DNA of 20,842 nucleotides, taken from positions 1-20,842 of the forward strand of contig JBBPYR010000205.1 in NCBI GenBank assembly GCA_038199755.1, written 5' to 3'. A program made the translations under genes and the position numbers. Of the stretch, positions 1 to 7,224 are shown piece by piece. The DNA is from JBBPYR01 sp038199755 (GTDB lineage Bacteria > Chloroflexota > Ktedonobacteria > Ktedonobacterales > Ktedonobacteraceae). Position 1 is the stretch's first letter, and every line of letters begins with the position of its first letter. Below the pieces are notes generated by a model, which was not told the origin of the DNA, made no database searches, and worked only from the letters and a program-made list of their open reading frames with translations.

Positions 1-23
1 GGAACGCCGTCGCGGACACCTCC

Positions 24-674
24 CTATTCAGCTAATTCCTGCACATTGGTATAGATCACCAGTAGTAAGCCGCTTGTCAATGACACCACGGCCTCGTTGC
101 CTGTCAGCTTATTGCTGACCCCACGCGGCTTGCCGAAGTGGAGCGTTTCCCCGCTGAGCGCATAATACAGCCCACTCGACTTGACACCCAATGCATCGCC
201 CGTTAATGGGAGCAGCGAGACCAAGTCTTCCGGCTCTCCTGTGATGATAGTGCGGCCAGGACCGCGCAGGAGCCAGCAGCGCGAGGGGCCATCAATGATC
301 TGTATGTGTACATGTGCAAAGCCAGCCAGCAGAAGTATATTGGCAAGGGTATGATCGAAACGCGCACCGCCTAACGCGCCGAGCAAGGTGATGCGGTCGG
401 CTCCCTGTTCCAGAGCGGTTTGTATGGCTAGTTCGCTATCGGTCTCGTCTTTTTCTACCTTGGCATGTACAAAGACACTTTTGCCCTGTAGCTGCTGTTG
501 CAGAGGGGCAGCAAGCGAGTCGAAGTCGCCCACAACGATCGCTGGGACGCGACCAGCAGCAAGCGCGGCGGCGGCTCCGCTATCGGCGGCGATGATCATA
601 TCTGCGCTCGCAAGAGCCAACTCAACCGCCTTCCCTGGCCGCAGTGTGCCGCCAGCGAAAATAACGACATGCAT
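24..674 (-). CDS. Thiamine pyrophosphokinase (thiamine diphosphokinase)
   Basis: Soluble enzyme that transfers pyrophosphate from ATP to thiamine, giving thiamine diphosphate, the cofactor of transketolase and pyruvate dehydrogenase. From the chosen start it has 216 residues, usual for the bacterial family. Family motifs are in order: AADSG at about 29-33, GDFDS at 49-53 (metal/pyrophosphate site), KDETDSE at 75-81 and GALGGARFDH at 99-108. The C-terminal half is the beta-rich thiamine-binding domain, with conserved GVSN-type residues. The reading frame is open upstream to 728, but the ATG at 674-672 is preferred because GAGGGG lies 9 nt before it and the protein then begins directly with the first beta strand (MHVVIFAGG). 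It lies downstream of the methyltransferase fragment on the same strand, with no terminator seen between. I see no TPP riboswitch in front of it. Function is secure; the start is an inference. Confidence 0.93.
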   Translation of the reverse strand: MHVVIFAGGTLRPGKAVELALASADMIIAADSGAAAALAAGRVPAIVVGDFDSLAAPLQQQLQGKSVFVHAKVEKDETDSELAIQTALEQGADRITLLGALGGARFDHTLANILLLAGFAHVHIQIIDGPSRCWLLRGPGRTIITGEPEDLVSLLPLTGDALGVKSSGLYYALSGETLHFGKPRGVSNKLTGNEAVVSLTSGLLLVIYTNVQELAE

Positions 675-715
675 ACTGTCCATCCCCTCTTTCGCGCAAA
701 AACAAACAAACTGAT

Positions 716-820
716 CTACAGAGCCCACTGAGGCGTATTATTGCTTAGATGCCCGGTGAAATAGCCTCTTGTTTGTATCCATTTTTCTGTTGGTCCCCCC
801 CAATTTGGTGAACTGGGCAT
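716..820 (-). CDS. Short ORF (34 codons) coupled to the methyltransferase remnant, unknown
   Basis: An ATG at 820-818 sits 6 nt after a near-ideal AGGAGGAG ribosome binding site (834-827), which overlaps the TAG stop of the upstream methyltransferase fragment. The frame begins MPSSPNWGGPTEKW and ends at TAG 718-716. I do not recognise it. In restriction-modification operons the gene directly after the methyltransferase is often the endonuclease, so this may be the N-terminal stump of a lost endonuclease or helper gene. That reading is an inference from position only. It could also be a chance ORF, since 34 codons carry little statistical weight. The strong, well-spaced ribosome binding site is the main support. 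Confidence 0.35.
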   Translation of the reverse strand: MPSSPNWGGPTEKWIQTRGYFTGHLSNNTPQWAL

Positions 821-832
821 CTTCTTCTCCTC

Positions 833-1246
833 CTATGCATGATGTGCTGAAGCTAATTGTAGTTCTATGTTTTGAGTCAGGTTAGTTGTATCGGGAAGTG
901 TTTCGTCCTGAGAGACGAGCAGGTTATAAACACATTCAGCGATTTTCGCAGCTAATAATGGTGGAACCGCATTTCCTATCTGGCGTGCAATATCGATCTT
1001 ATTACCACAGAAGCGAAACGTATCAGGAAAAGTCTGAAACCTTGCTGCCTCGCGATGGGTAATCGGTCTATGTTGAGAAGGATGCAAATAACGCCCCTTC
1101 TCAGGCTTAAAGAACTCAGTTCTAATAGTGAAGGCAGGACGGTTCCACCAGAGCCGACCAAATAGATCGGTTCCACCTGACGTTTTTTTAATCCAGCATT
1201 CAGGTGTGATGTCAGGTGCCAGACGTTGTAGATCAAAGCGATTCAT
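833..1246 (-). pseudogene. C-terminal fragment of a C5-cytosine DNA methyltransferase (motifs VIII-like to X only)
   Basis: A 137-residue protein matching only the last third of Dcm-type DNA (cytosine-5) methyltransferases, which usually have 320-420 residues. Visible are the segment GGTDLFGRLWWNRPAFTIRT (24-43) that precedes motif IX, then PITHREAARFQTFPD (61-75, motif IX) and QIGNAVPPLLAAKIAE (89-104, motif X, which completes the SAM-binding fold). Missing are motif I (FxGxG), the catalytic PCQ loop, ENV (VI) and most of the target-recognition domain, so it cannot methylate DNA alone. No N-terminal part is encoded upstream: a divergent oxidase gene begins at 1356. ATG 1246 is chosen because AAGGAGAG lies 7 nt before it and similarity to the family begins about there; the frame upstream of it (to 1369) looks non-coding. 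Most likely a decayed restriction-modification system. Less likely, one half of a split methyltransferase of the AquI kind whose other half lies elsewhere. Confidence 0.8.
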
Positions 1247-1274
1247 ACCTTTACTCTCCTTATTATCTGTAAGG

Positions 1275-1280
1275 ATTATA
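1275..1280 (-). promoter_or_regulatory. Perfect -10 box for the methyltransferase fragment
   Basis: Read on the minus strand, 1280-1275 is TATAAT, 28 nt upstream of the ATG at 1246. The -35 candidate 17 nt further up is poor (CTCTCA, 3 of 6). With the strong ribosome binding site it suggests that the fragment is still transcribed. The element alone is not proof of a promoter. Confidence 0.4.
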
Positions 1281-1303
1281 CCGCAATTCGTATATGCTGA
1301 GAG

Positions 1304-1335
1304 TTGACAGGGGTGATACAAAAGAACTAGATAAT
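1304..1335 (+). promoter_or_regulatory. Candidate sigma-70-type promoter for the DprE1-like gene
   Basis: A perfect TTGACA at 1304-1309 is followed by GATAAT at 1330-1335 (5 of 6). The spacing is 20 bp, longer than the optimal 17, so strength is uncertain. It lies 20 bp upstream of the ATG at 1356 and faces away from the TATAAT of the minus-strand methyltransferase fragment, making this a divergent promoter region of about 110 bp. Confidence 0.4.
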
Positions 1336-1355
1336 TTAATGAGGAACAACATACT

Positions 1356-2720
1356 ATGGCTACTTCCAAGCAAACCCCGCAGTCGTGGGGGGGCTATCCA
1401 AAGGTGCAGGCGCGACAGGTGGTGCCGCTGCTTTGGCGCGATTCATTGCCTGATTTATTGTCCTATGATGCATCGGTGTTGCCCTATGGGTATGGGCGCA
1501 GCTATGGTGATAGCTGTTTGAATGAGGGCGGCATTGTGCTCGACACCAGTCACCTCAACCGCTTCATCGCCTTTGACGAGCAAAGCGGGGTGCTCTGCTG
1601 TGAGGCGGGCATCTCGCTGGCTGATATTTTGGACGTGATGGTGCCACGTGGCTGGTTTCTGCCTGTCTCTCCTGGCACACAATTCGTTTCCGTTGGTGGC
1701 GCGATTGCCAATGATGTGCATGGCAAAAATCATCATCGCGCAGGTACCTTCGGCTGTCATGTCACGCGCCTCAAGCTGTTGCGCTCAACTGGTGAGCGTA
1801 TCGTCTGTTCACCGACTGAAAATGAGCAACTCTTTCGCGCCACCATTGGTGGGCTGGGCCTTACCGGAGTTATTCTGTGGGCGGAAATACGCTTAAAACC
1901 AGTTGTCTCGCCATTGATCAAAATGGAGCGTATTCGCTACGGCTCACTCGCCGAATTTTTGCAACTCTCCAACGAATCGGATGAGCAGTTTGAATACACT
2001 GTTGCCTGGGTAGACTGTCTCGCCAAGGGTAAGGCGACGGGCCGTGGTCTATTTATGCGTGGCAATCATGACGAGGTGCCTTCGGCTAAAGGCCATCTGA
2101 AACGCAAGTTGTCGCTCTCGGTGCCCATTGATATGCCGTCGTTGCTACTCAACACATTGAGCATGAAGGCGTTCAACGAGGTGTGTTATCACGCGCAACG
2201 GCAGCAGCATATACAGAAAACTGTGCCGTATGCATCCTTTTTTCACCCGCTGGATGCAATCCTGCACTGGAATCGCATGTATGGCAAGCGCGGCTTTTTA
2301 CAATATCAATGCGTGGTGCCATCCGAGAACGGCTTGGCGGTGATGAGCGAGCTGTTGCAGCGTATCGCCCATTCAGGGGAAGGCTCTTTCTTGACGGTGC
2401 TCAAGAAGTTTGGTGATGTACCCTCGCCTGGTATGCTTTCATTTCCACGGCCAGGACTCACGCTCGCGCTGGATTTTCCATACAATGGGCGCAAAACATT
2501 GCAATTGTTTGAGCAACTTGATACCATAGTGTGTGCAAGCGGCGAGCAGGGTGAGGCGGCGGTCTATCCCGCGAAGGATGCGCGTATGAGTGCCGAGAGC
2601 TTCCAGGCGTACTATCCACAATGGGAAGCCTTTGTGCCGTACATCGATCCACTGTTCTCATCTAGTTTCTGGCGGCGCGTGTCTGAACCTATTCTGACCA
2701 CTTCACACATAAATGGATAA
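1356..2720 (+). CDS. DprE1-like FAD-dependent oxidase (decaprenylphosphoryl-ribose 2'-oxidase type)
   Basis: FAD enzyme of the vanillyl-alcohol-oxidase/PCMH fold, 454 residues, close to the usual 460. In mycobacteria DprE1 oxidises the 2'-OH of decaprenylphosphoryl-ribose, the first half of the epimerisation that gives the arabinan donor. Key motifs: YGYGRSYGDS (44-53), VSVGGAIANDVHGKNHH (111-127, FAD pyrophosphate site; the family form is GGAIAxDIHGKNHH), GATIGGLGLTG-type loop near 165, and YPAKDARMSAESF (404-416) with the active-site Lys at 407. The residue aligned with Cys387 of M. tuberculosis DprE1 (NVCVDFP) is Ala371 here (LTLALDFP). Ribosome binding site GAGG lies 11 nt before the ATG. 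The DprE2-like partner follows after 8 nt, supporting a two-enzyme epimerase. The true lipid-sugar substrate in this organism is not known from sequence; another polyprenyl-linked or free sugar is possible. Confidence 0.85.
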   Translation: MATSKQTPQSWGGYPKVQARQVVPLLWRDSLPDLLSYDASVLPYGYGRSYGDSCLNEGGIVLDTSHLNRFIAFDEQSGVLCCEAGISLADILDVMVPRGWFLPVSPGTQFVSVGGAIANDVHGKNHHRAGTFGCHVTRLKLLRSTGERIVCSPTENEQLFRATIGGLGLTGVILWAEIRLKPVVSPLIKMERIRYGSLAEFLQLSNESDEQFEYTVAWVDCLAKGKATGRGLFMRGNHDEVPSAKGHLKRKLSLSVPIDMPSLLLNTLSMKAFNEVCYHAQRQQHIQKTVPYASFFHPLDAILHWNRMYGKRGFLQYQCVVPSENGLAVMSELLQRIAHSGEGSFLTVLKKFGDVPSPGMLSFPRPGLTLALDFPYNGRKTLQLFEQLDTIVCASGEQGEAAVYPAKDARMSAESFQAYYPQWEAFVPYIDPLFSSSFWRRVSEPILTTSHING

Positions 2721-2728
2721 AACAAATA

Positions 2729-3463
2729 ATGAAGATAGCTATTATTGGAGCGACATCGGCGATTGCTTATGAAACGGCGAAGCACTTTGCCACAGAAGGT
2801 GCTGATCTGTTCCTGGTGGCTCGTTCCGCTACCAGATTAACAACCATTGCCAATGATCTCAAGGTGCGTGGTGCCAACCGTATCGATACCTATGAACTGG
2901 ACTTGGCCGATTTGGGACAACACCAGGCCTTGTTTGAGGCCATCGTGCAGGCTGACGATCCGCTTGATATGTTGTTGATTGCACATGGTACACTGGGAGA
3001 CCAGCAATTATGTGAAGCAAGCGTAGAAGAGACATTGAAAGAGTTCACGAATAACTGCATCAGTGTAATCTCGCTTTTAACGCTCTTCGCGAACTACTTC
3101 GAGCGACAGAAACGCGGTTGCATCGCCGTGATTAGTTCGGTGGCAGGTGATCGCGGCAGGCAAAGCAACTATGTCTATGGCACGAGCAAGGCCGCCATCA
3201 GCACGTTCTTACAGGGGTTGCGCAACCGCCTCTACAAAGCAGGTGTCACCGTCCTGACGATCAAGCCGGGTTTTGTTGACACGCCAATGACGGCCTCACT
3301 CAAGAAAAACCTGTTGTTCGCATCGGCACGTAGTGTTGGCACAGATATCTATAAAGCCATGAAGCAGGGCAAGGATGTTGTGTATCTGCCCTGGTTCTGG
3401 CGACCCATTTTGCTTGTCGTCAACATAGTCCCCGAACGTGTGTTTAAAAGATTATCATTGTAG
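2729..3463 (+). CDS. DprE2-like short-chain dehydrogenase/reductase
   Basis: NAD(P)H-dependent Rossmann-fold reductase, 244 residues, typical of classical SDRs. The nucleotide loop is GATSAIA (7-13), and the catalytic residues are Asn109, Ser137 and Tyr150-xxx-Lys154 (YGTSK). The C-terminus (about 221-244) is hydrophobic and then basic, as in DprE2, consistent with lying at the membrane near a polyprenyl substrate. In the mycobacterial pathway DprE2 reduces the 2'-keto intermediate made by DprE1 to the arabinose form. It starts 8 nt after the DprE1-like stop, without a clear ribosome binding site of its own, which suggests translational coupling. Membership of the SDR family is certain; the DprE2 role rests on the pairing and the C-terminus. 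Confidence 0.85.
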   Translation: MKIAIIGATSAIAYETAKHFATEGADLFLVARSATRLTTIANDLKVRGANRIDTYELDLADLGQHQALFEAIVQADDPLDMLLIAHGTLGDQQLCEASVEETLKEFTNNCISVISLLTLFANYFERQKRGCIAVISSVAGDRGRQSNYVYGTSKAAISTFLQGLRNRLYKAGVTVLTIKPGFVDTPMTASLKKNLLFASARSVGTDIYKAMKQGKDVVYLPWFWRPILLVVNIVPERVFKRLSL

Positions 3464-3484
3464 GGATGCGCTAGATGGCGTCCC
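3463..3484 (+). terminator. Weak hairpin after the SDR gene
   Basis: A 7-bp stem (GGGATGC with GCGTCCC, one G-T pair) with an 8-nt loop starts within the TAG stop codon. No T-run follows, so it may attenuate rather than terminate. The next small gene could still be read from the same transcript. Confidence 0.3.
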
Positions 3485-3511
3485 CATTGCAAAGAAAGCA
3501 GGTGTGGAAGA

Positions 3512-3775
3512 TTGGCAGAAGCAAAACAAGCAGAAGTTGCTATTTATGTACACGAGGAGCACGTGACAGAGGTAATGTTGGCCTTACCATTGTCCTTTGA
3601 TGTGCAACCCTTTCCTTACGAGGATAGCCCCAACGGCCCCAAAACAAACATAATGCGTTATAGTGGACCCTGGACCGATGAAAATGACAAGGCGGTTCGC
3701 CGCTTGCAGCGTTTACAGATTATTCGTCGGTTCTCACGCGATACCGGTGAAAAGCCACGGCGCCCTAAAAAGTAA
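3512..3775 (+). CDS. Small conserved-looking hypothetical protein, TTG start
   Basis: An 87-residue soluble protein, not recognised. It starts with TTG at 3512; AGGTG at 3500-3504 lies 7 nt before it and no ATG or GTG alternative gives a longer product. The N-terminal half contains predicted strand-like segments (VAIYVHEEHVTEVMLALPL) and a hydrophilic, proline-containing middle. The C-terminal third is strongly basic (RRLQRLQIIRRFSR, ending KPRRPKK), which could bind nucleic acid, though this is only a charge argument. It lies 48 nt after the DprE2-like gene and is closed by a clear bidirectional terminator, so it could be the last gene of that operon. No signal peptide or membrane segment is seen. 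Confidence 0.6.
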   Translation: MAEAKQAEVAIYVHEEHVTEVMLALPLSFDVQPFPYEDSPNGPKTNIMRYSGPWTDENDKAVRRLQRLQIIRRFSRDTGEKPRRPKK

Positions 3776-3783
3776 ACCCTAGT

Positions 3784-3824
3784 AAAAACAGGCAGAGATC
3801 GATGCTGGTCTCTACCTGTTTTTT
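3784..3824. terminator. Bidirectional intrinsic terminator between convergent genes
   Basis: AAAAACAGG (3784-3792) pairs with CCTGTTTTT (3815-3823), and after one mismatch AGAGA (3794-3798) pairs with TCTCT (3809-3813); the loop is 10 nt. The A-run on the left and T-run on the right let it work on both strands. It lies between the 87-residue gene and the convergent surface-protein gene. Confidence 0.85.
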
Positions 3825-3840
3825 ATAATGCATCATGAAC

Positions 3841-4833
3841 CTAGCGATTACGTGAATAGAGAATAAACAGGATGATGCCAACAACGACCAGCAATATGCC
3901 CAGACCACCGAGTAAGAAGAGCAGGAAGGTGTTGGTGCTGCCCGCAGTATCGCTCGGTGTTGTGCCGCCTTGTTGAGTGGGTGTAGGGGTCCCCGTGGGT
4001 GTGTTAGTAGCCGAAACGACACTCGGTGTTGCGGTGGGAGTTGTTGTCACTGTGGGCGTCGCGGTAGGTGATACTGTGACGGTCGCGGTCGCAGTGGGAA
4101 GTGCCGTTGTCACCGTAAGAGCATTATTCTCGATGACGCGCAAGGTGGTTTCATTATCTGCGATTACACTCACCGCATAGCCGCCCGCCGGTGTTGTTGC
4201 GGGAACGGTCAGCGTGGCTACTAGATTGCCATTGTGGTCGGGCAATGCGTGGTCGCTCACAACGACCGCAGCGACGTTACTAAACGTGATGGCCACGGTC
4301 AGCGTTTGTGGTGGCAGCCAATTTGCCCCACTAATCGTGACTTGTTGCCCTGCGGCCAGCGTGGTTGGAGAGACCGTGATCGTGGGTGGGGCGGCGACCG
4401 TGAACGTATTTGCTGAAAGTACGTGCGCGGTAGGAGTGGAAATGGCACAGAGGTAATAGGCATTGCCGACGGTGGACGCGCTGGCAGGCCATGTGGTATC
4501 AATCGTCAACGTGCCATCATTTTGTGCGGTCGCCGTGTTGGGAGTAAACGGCGTCAGGCTTGTAGAGGTGGGTATACATTGAGCAGGGTCATTGCTGGTA
4601 GTGGTATAGAGCTGAAACGTGCCAGGGGTGAAACCAGAGCCGCTCAGATGTACTTTTGTGCCAACATGCCCCGCTACCTGTGTTCCACCTGCGGGTAGAC
4701 TGATAGTCAATTGTGGCGCAATCATAGATGCCTCTGCATATGAGGCGTGCAGAGGCAATACCATATCAAGGGCCATGAAAAGCAACAAGCTAAGTAGGAA
4801 CAGAGCAGGGTGACGATAGGCTATTTTAAACAT
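3841..4833 (-). CDS. Secreted, membrane-anchored Ig-like surface protein with Thr/Pro-rich stalk
   Basis: From the chosen start it has 330 residues. Order: signal peptide at about 1-35 (MFKIAYRHP, hydrophobic core LLSLLLFMALDMVLPL, possible cleavage after ASYA); an Ig/IPT-like beta domain at about 38-135 (hydrophobic strand pattern, HLSGSGFTPG turn); a second one at about 140-245 (ITVSPTTLAAGQQVTISGAN); a stalk of TPT, TAT and SPTATPT runs; then one transmembrane helix (LLFLLGGLGILLVVVGIILF) and a short basic cytoplasmic tail (YSRNR). This is a type I surface protein with its beta domains outside the cell. ATG 4833 is preferred over 4872 because GTGGAG lies 9 nt before it and it gives a clean signal peptide. 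Two Cys residues in the first domain may pair. Ligand unknown; adhesion or cell-wall binding is a guess. It lies downstream of the ABC exporter genes but behind a terminator. Confidence 0.75.
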   Translation of the reverse strand: MFKIAYRHPALFLLSLLLFMALDMVLPLHASYAEASMIAPQLTISLPAGGTQVAGHVGTKVHLSGSGFTPGTFQLYTTTSNDPAQCIPTSTSLTPFTPNTATAQNDGTLTIDTTWPASASTVGNAYYLCAISTPTAHVLSANTFTVAAPPTITVSPTTLAAGQQVTISGANWLPPQTLTVAITFSNVAAVVVSDHALPDHNGNLVATLTVPATTPAGGYAVSVIADNETTLRVIENNALTVTTALPTATATVTVSPTATPTVTTTPTATPSVVSATNTPTGTPTPTQQGGTTPSDTAGSTNTFLLFLLGGLGILLVVVGIILFILYSRNR

Positions 4834-4914
4834 TATTGTATACTCCACGCGACACATCCATTGTACTATCAATAAACGTTACGCCACGCGTGTATGTAAC
4901 AAAATAGAGACCAA

Positions 4915-4944
4915 TCTCTCGCCCAAGCGAGTTTGGGCGAGAGA
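4915..4944 (-). terminator. Intrinsic terminator of the ABC exporter operon
   Basis: A perfect 12-bp stem (4915-4926 with 4933-4944) and a 6-nt loop. It lies 5 nt past the stop codon of the permease gene. On the minus strand it is followed by a moderately T-rich stretch (TTGGTCTCTATTTTG), so termination for the exporter operon is likely. It also separates that operon from the surface-protein gene. Confidence 0.75.
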
Positions 4945-4949
4945 AAGCA

Positions 4950-6068
4950 CTATAGCGAACCTACTACCATCGCCTGACGGCGAAGTGTCCAAAGAGCTAT
5001 CATGAAGAGCACAATAGCAGTACTCAGGATGATACTCCCATTGAGCATGACGCTGCTCATAGTGCTTTGATTGCTGACAGCATCAGCGACGCCACTGGCA
5101 ATATAATACGTTGGTAATATCTTCACGAGTGGCGTGAACGGGTTGCTTGGCAAGAGTTGTACAAACAGACCGACAAAGAACATGGGTACAATATAGAGGA
5201 ATGAAACCATGCCAGATACCGTGCCAGTTGCGCTCATCGTTTGAAAGAAACAGCCAATGACTAACCCGACCACGACGCTAAATAGCGTGCCCAGCATCAC
5301 AAACAGCAGTACGTAAGGCACCTGCCCAATAAAGCCACCTTGAATAGTGATCGCTAGAAGTGTCAGGGCGAGCTGATAGAACAGCCCAACCAGCAATTTT
5401 GCCGCTACAACATCGGCGAACGATGCCGGAGAAACCATCAATATGCGCAATGTTTTCTTCTCTTTCTCTTCTGCCAGCAAGCTGGGAACGAGAGAGCTGC
5501 CAATGAAGAGTGAGCCTAGTACTATGGCGACTGCATACAGCTTGCTCACATCGAGGCCAGCATTAGCGGGAGGAGGAGGATTTACTGTTGCTATCGTGAG
5601 ATTGATAGGGAGTTGTGGATTGATAGCATTTCGTGCATAATCGGCCAGGGCAATGACGAAGAGTTGCCTTTGTATATTATTTACCTTATCGCCATTTATA
5701 TAAAGACCAAGTTGTGGATACTGACTCGCACGTAAACTCTCATCAAAGTTATTGGGAACAATGACACCCAAGGCATAAATAGTGTCCTTATGGGTCCCAT
5801 CCAGGCCAAGTGCCGCCGTCACATCTTCGGGCGAGTGTACATAAATAAGTCGAACATCCGAAAATGAGTTCTTGATGACCTGCTCCACGTGCGATCTCCC
5901 CGGATCATAAATTAGTACATCGGTTGTATGACCACCAAGTAGCCTGCCAATCCCGAGGAAAAGGACGGCCAACAGAAGTGGCGATAGGAGCAGTGAAAGC
6001 GTTGTTTTATTTAAAAGAATGTCGAGTGCATCTTTGCGTGCAATCGCGAGAATAGAGCGCATATGCAT
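4950..6068 (-). CDS. ABC-2 type transporter permease (ABC exporter)
   Basis: A 372-residue membrane subunit of the ABC-2/NatB-YhaP type. Layout: a cytoplasmic amphipathic start (RSILAIARKDALDILLNK), TM1 at about 24-45, a large extracytoplasmic domain at about 50-170, then five more membrane segments in the C-terminal half, with the EEKEKKTLRILMVSPAS coupling segment between the second and third, as usual in this family. It forms the exporter with the ATPase encoded just upstream: AAGGA, 8 nt before the ATG, overlaps the ATPase stop, so the two are translationally coupled (12-nt gap). Substrate is not shown by sequence; relatives move Na+, peptides, drugs or lipids. A start at the third codon (also ATG) is possible. 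Confidence 0.88.
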   Translation of the reverse strand: MHMRSILAIARKDALDILLNKTTLSLLLSPLLLAVLFLGIGRLLGGHTTDVLIYDPGRSHVEQVIKNSFSDVRLIYVHSPEDVTAALGLDGTHKDTIYALGVIVPNNFDESLRASQYPQLGLYINGDKVNNIQRQLFVIALADYARNAINPQLPINLTIATVNPPPPANAGLDVSKLYAVAIVLGSLFIGSSLVPSLLAEEKEKKTLRILMVSPASFADVVAAKLLVGLFYQLALTLLAITIQGGFIGQVPYVLLFVMLGTLFSVVVGLVIGCFFQTMSATGTVSGMVSFLYIVPMFFVGLFVQLLPSNPFTPLVKILPTYYIASGVADAVSNQSTMSSVMLNGSIILSTAIVLFMIALWTLRRQAMVVGSL

Positions 6069-6080
6069 GGTGATTTTTCC

Positions 6081-6977
6081 TTAGGCGGGGCGAACACCGG
6101 CAACATCAATAAACACTTCTTCCAGAGTGGCTTCGCGTGAGTGAATGGCACGCACCTGGCCTTGGGCAAACCAGTAAGCCAATTTCGCCTGATCGCCTGG
6201 TTCGTCGAGACTGAGCGTCATTTCCTGGGGCACACTCTCACCGTAGTGCAGGTGCGCGTGCTCGTCAATGGTCACCTGTACCCCACGTTTCCCGTGGGCT
6301 AGCTTGAGATTGCGCGGCGTGTCGTTGGCGACAATGCGTCCATCTACAATGAAGGCTACGCGTTGACTGAGCTGGTCCGCCTCTTCCATCAGGTGAGTGG
6401 TTAAGAGAATAGTCAAGCCCTCGACTGCCAGCCGTTTAATGGTTTCGTGTATCTCGCGTGCTGAGATCGGGTCGAGCCCTCTGCTCGGTTCATCGAGGAA
6501 GAGCATCGGCGGTCTATGCAGCAGCGCACGTGCGATCATGATGCGCTGGCGCATCCCGTTGGAAAAATGTTTGAGCGGCTCTTTCGCCCGGTCACGCAGG
6601 TGGACGAGGTCAAGCACCTCGTCCACGCGCTGTTTGGGTAATCCGTAGAGCCAGCAAGAGAACTCAAGATTATGGCGAGCAGAAAGCCGTTCATACAGGT
6701 TTTGGTCCTCAAACACTATGCCGATCCGCTCTTTGAGGAGGGCGTGATCTTTGACGATGTCGCAGCCCGCCACGATCGCGGTGCCACTCGTGGGCTCGAT
6801 CTGGCCCGTCAACATGCGGATGGTGGTGGTTTTGCCCGCGCCATTGGGACCGAGAAAGCCGAAGATTTCCCCCTGATGCACCTGAAAGCTGATACCTTTT
6901 ACTGCCTCTTTCTTGCCAAAGCTACGTCGTAAGTTTTGTGCCTCGATCATAAGGTTACCTACCGATGATGGTTTCAT
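6081..6977 (-). CDS. ABC transporter ATP-binding protein
   Basis: A 298-residue ATPase subunit of the drug/Na+ exporter type. Walker A is GPNGAGKTT (43-51), the Q-loop Gln is near 92 (VFEDQNLYERLS), the signature is FSNGMRQR (138-145, a variant of LSGGQ common in this subfamily), Walker B is MLFLDE (158-163) followed by the D-loop SRGLDP, and the switch His is at 195 (TTH). The C-terminal 75 residues are the usual regulatory extension of export ATPases. ATG 6977 is preceded by GGAG 7 nt upstream. It is the first gene of the two-gene operon with the permease. It powers export by dimerising on ATP in the cytoplasm; the exported substrate cannot be told. Confidence 0.92.
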   Translation of the reverse strand: MKPSSVGNLMIEAQNLRRSFGKKEAVKGISFQVHQGEIFGFLGPNGAGKTTTIRMLTGQIEPTSGTAIVAGCDIVKDHALLKERIGIVFEDQNLYERLSARHNLEFSCWLYGLPKQRVDEVLDLVHLRDRAKEPLKHFSNGMRQRIMIARALLHRPPMLFLDEPSRGLDPISAREIHETIKRLAVEGLTILLTTHLMEEADQLSQRVAFIVDGRIVANDTPRNLKLAHGKRGVQVTIDEHAHLHYGESVPQEMTLSLDEPGDQAKLAYWFAQGQVRAIHSREATLEEVFIDVAGVRPA

Positions 6978-7046
6978 AATATAGCTCCAGTATATTATTT
7001 CTAAAAAGCCGTTAAGCGGTATAGTGTGTGAGAACGCTACCTGTTA

Positions 7047-7086
7047 GCAAAGGTAACTTTGTCATCGGCTCACCAGCTACCTTTGC
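7047..7086. repeat. 9-bp inverted repeat upstream of the ABC exporter
   Basis: GCAAAGGTA (7047-7055) and TACCTTTGC (7078-7086) form perfect arms around a 22-nt spacer, which itself starts with a small CAAAG/CTTTG hairpin. It lies about 70-110 bp before the exporter ATG. It could be an operator for a dimeric repressor (two half-sites about three helical turns apart) or a leader hairpin. Function not established. Confidence 0.4.
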
Positions 7087-7224
7087 GTTGGTTCAAACAC
7101 AAGTATACTATGGTATATATTGTATAAAACGATGCAAATTCTGATAAGTAAGCTGTGTGAGAAAGAGTTTCAGGAGATATTAGGATATCAGAGGCCGATA
7201 GGTAATCATTCCTACGCAGAACAG

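Noticed and set aside
388..731. Plus-strand ORFs opposite the thiamine pyrophosphokinase
   Set aside because: They are complementary to the motif-bearing part of the enzyme gene and have low-complexity Ala/Ser/Cys content.
675..832. TPP riboswitch in front of thiamine pyrophosphokinase
   Set aside because: No thi-box core or paired arms are seen; the stretch is occupied by a small ORF and a plain ribosome binding site.
1294..1521. Plus-strand ORF starting 62 bp before the DprE1-like gene
   Set aside because: It runs in another frame through the conserved oxidase N-terminus and has no family similarity.
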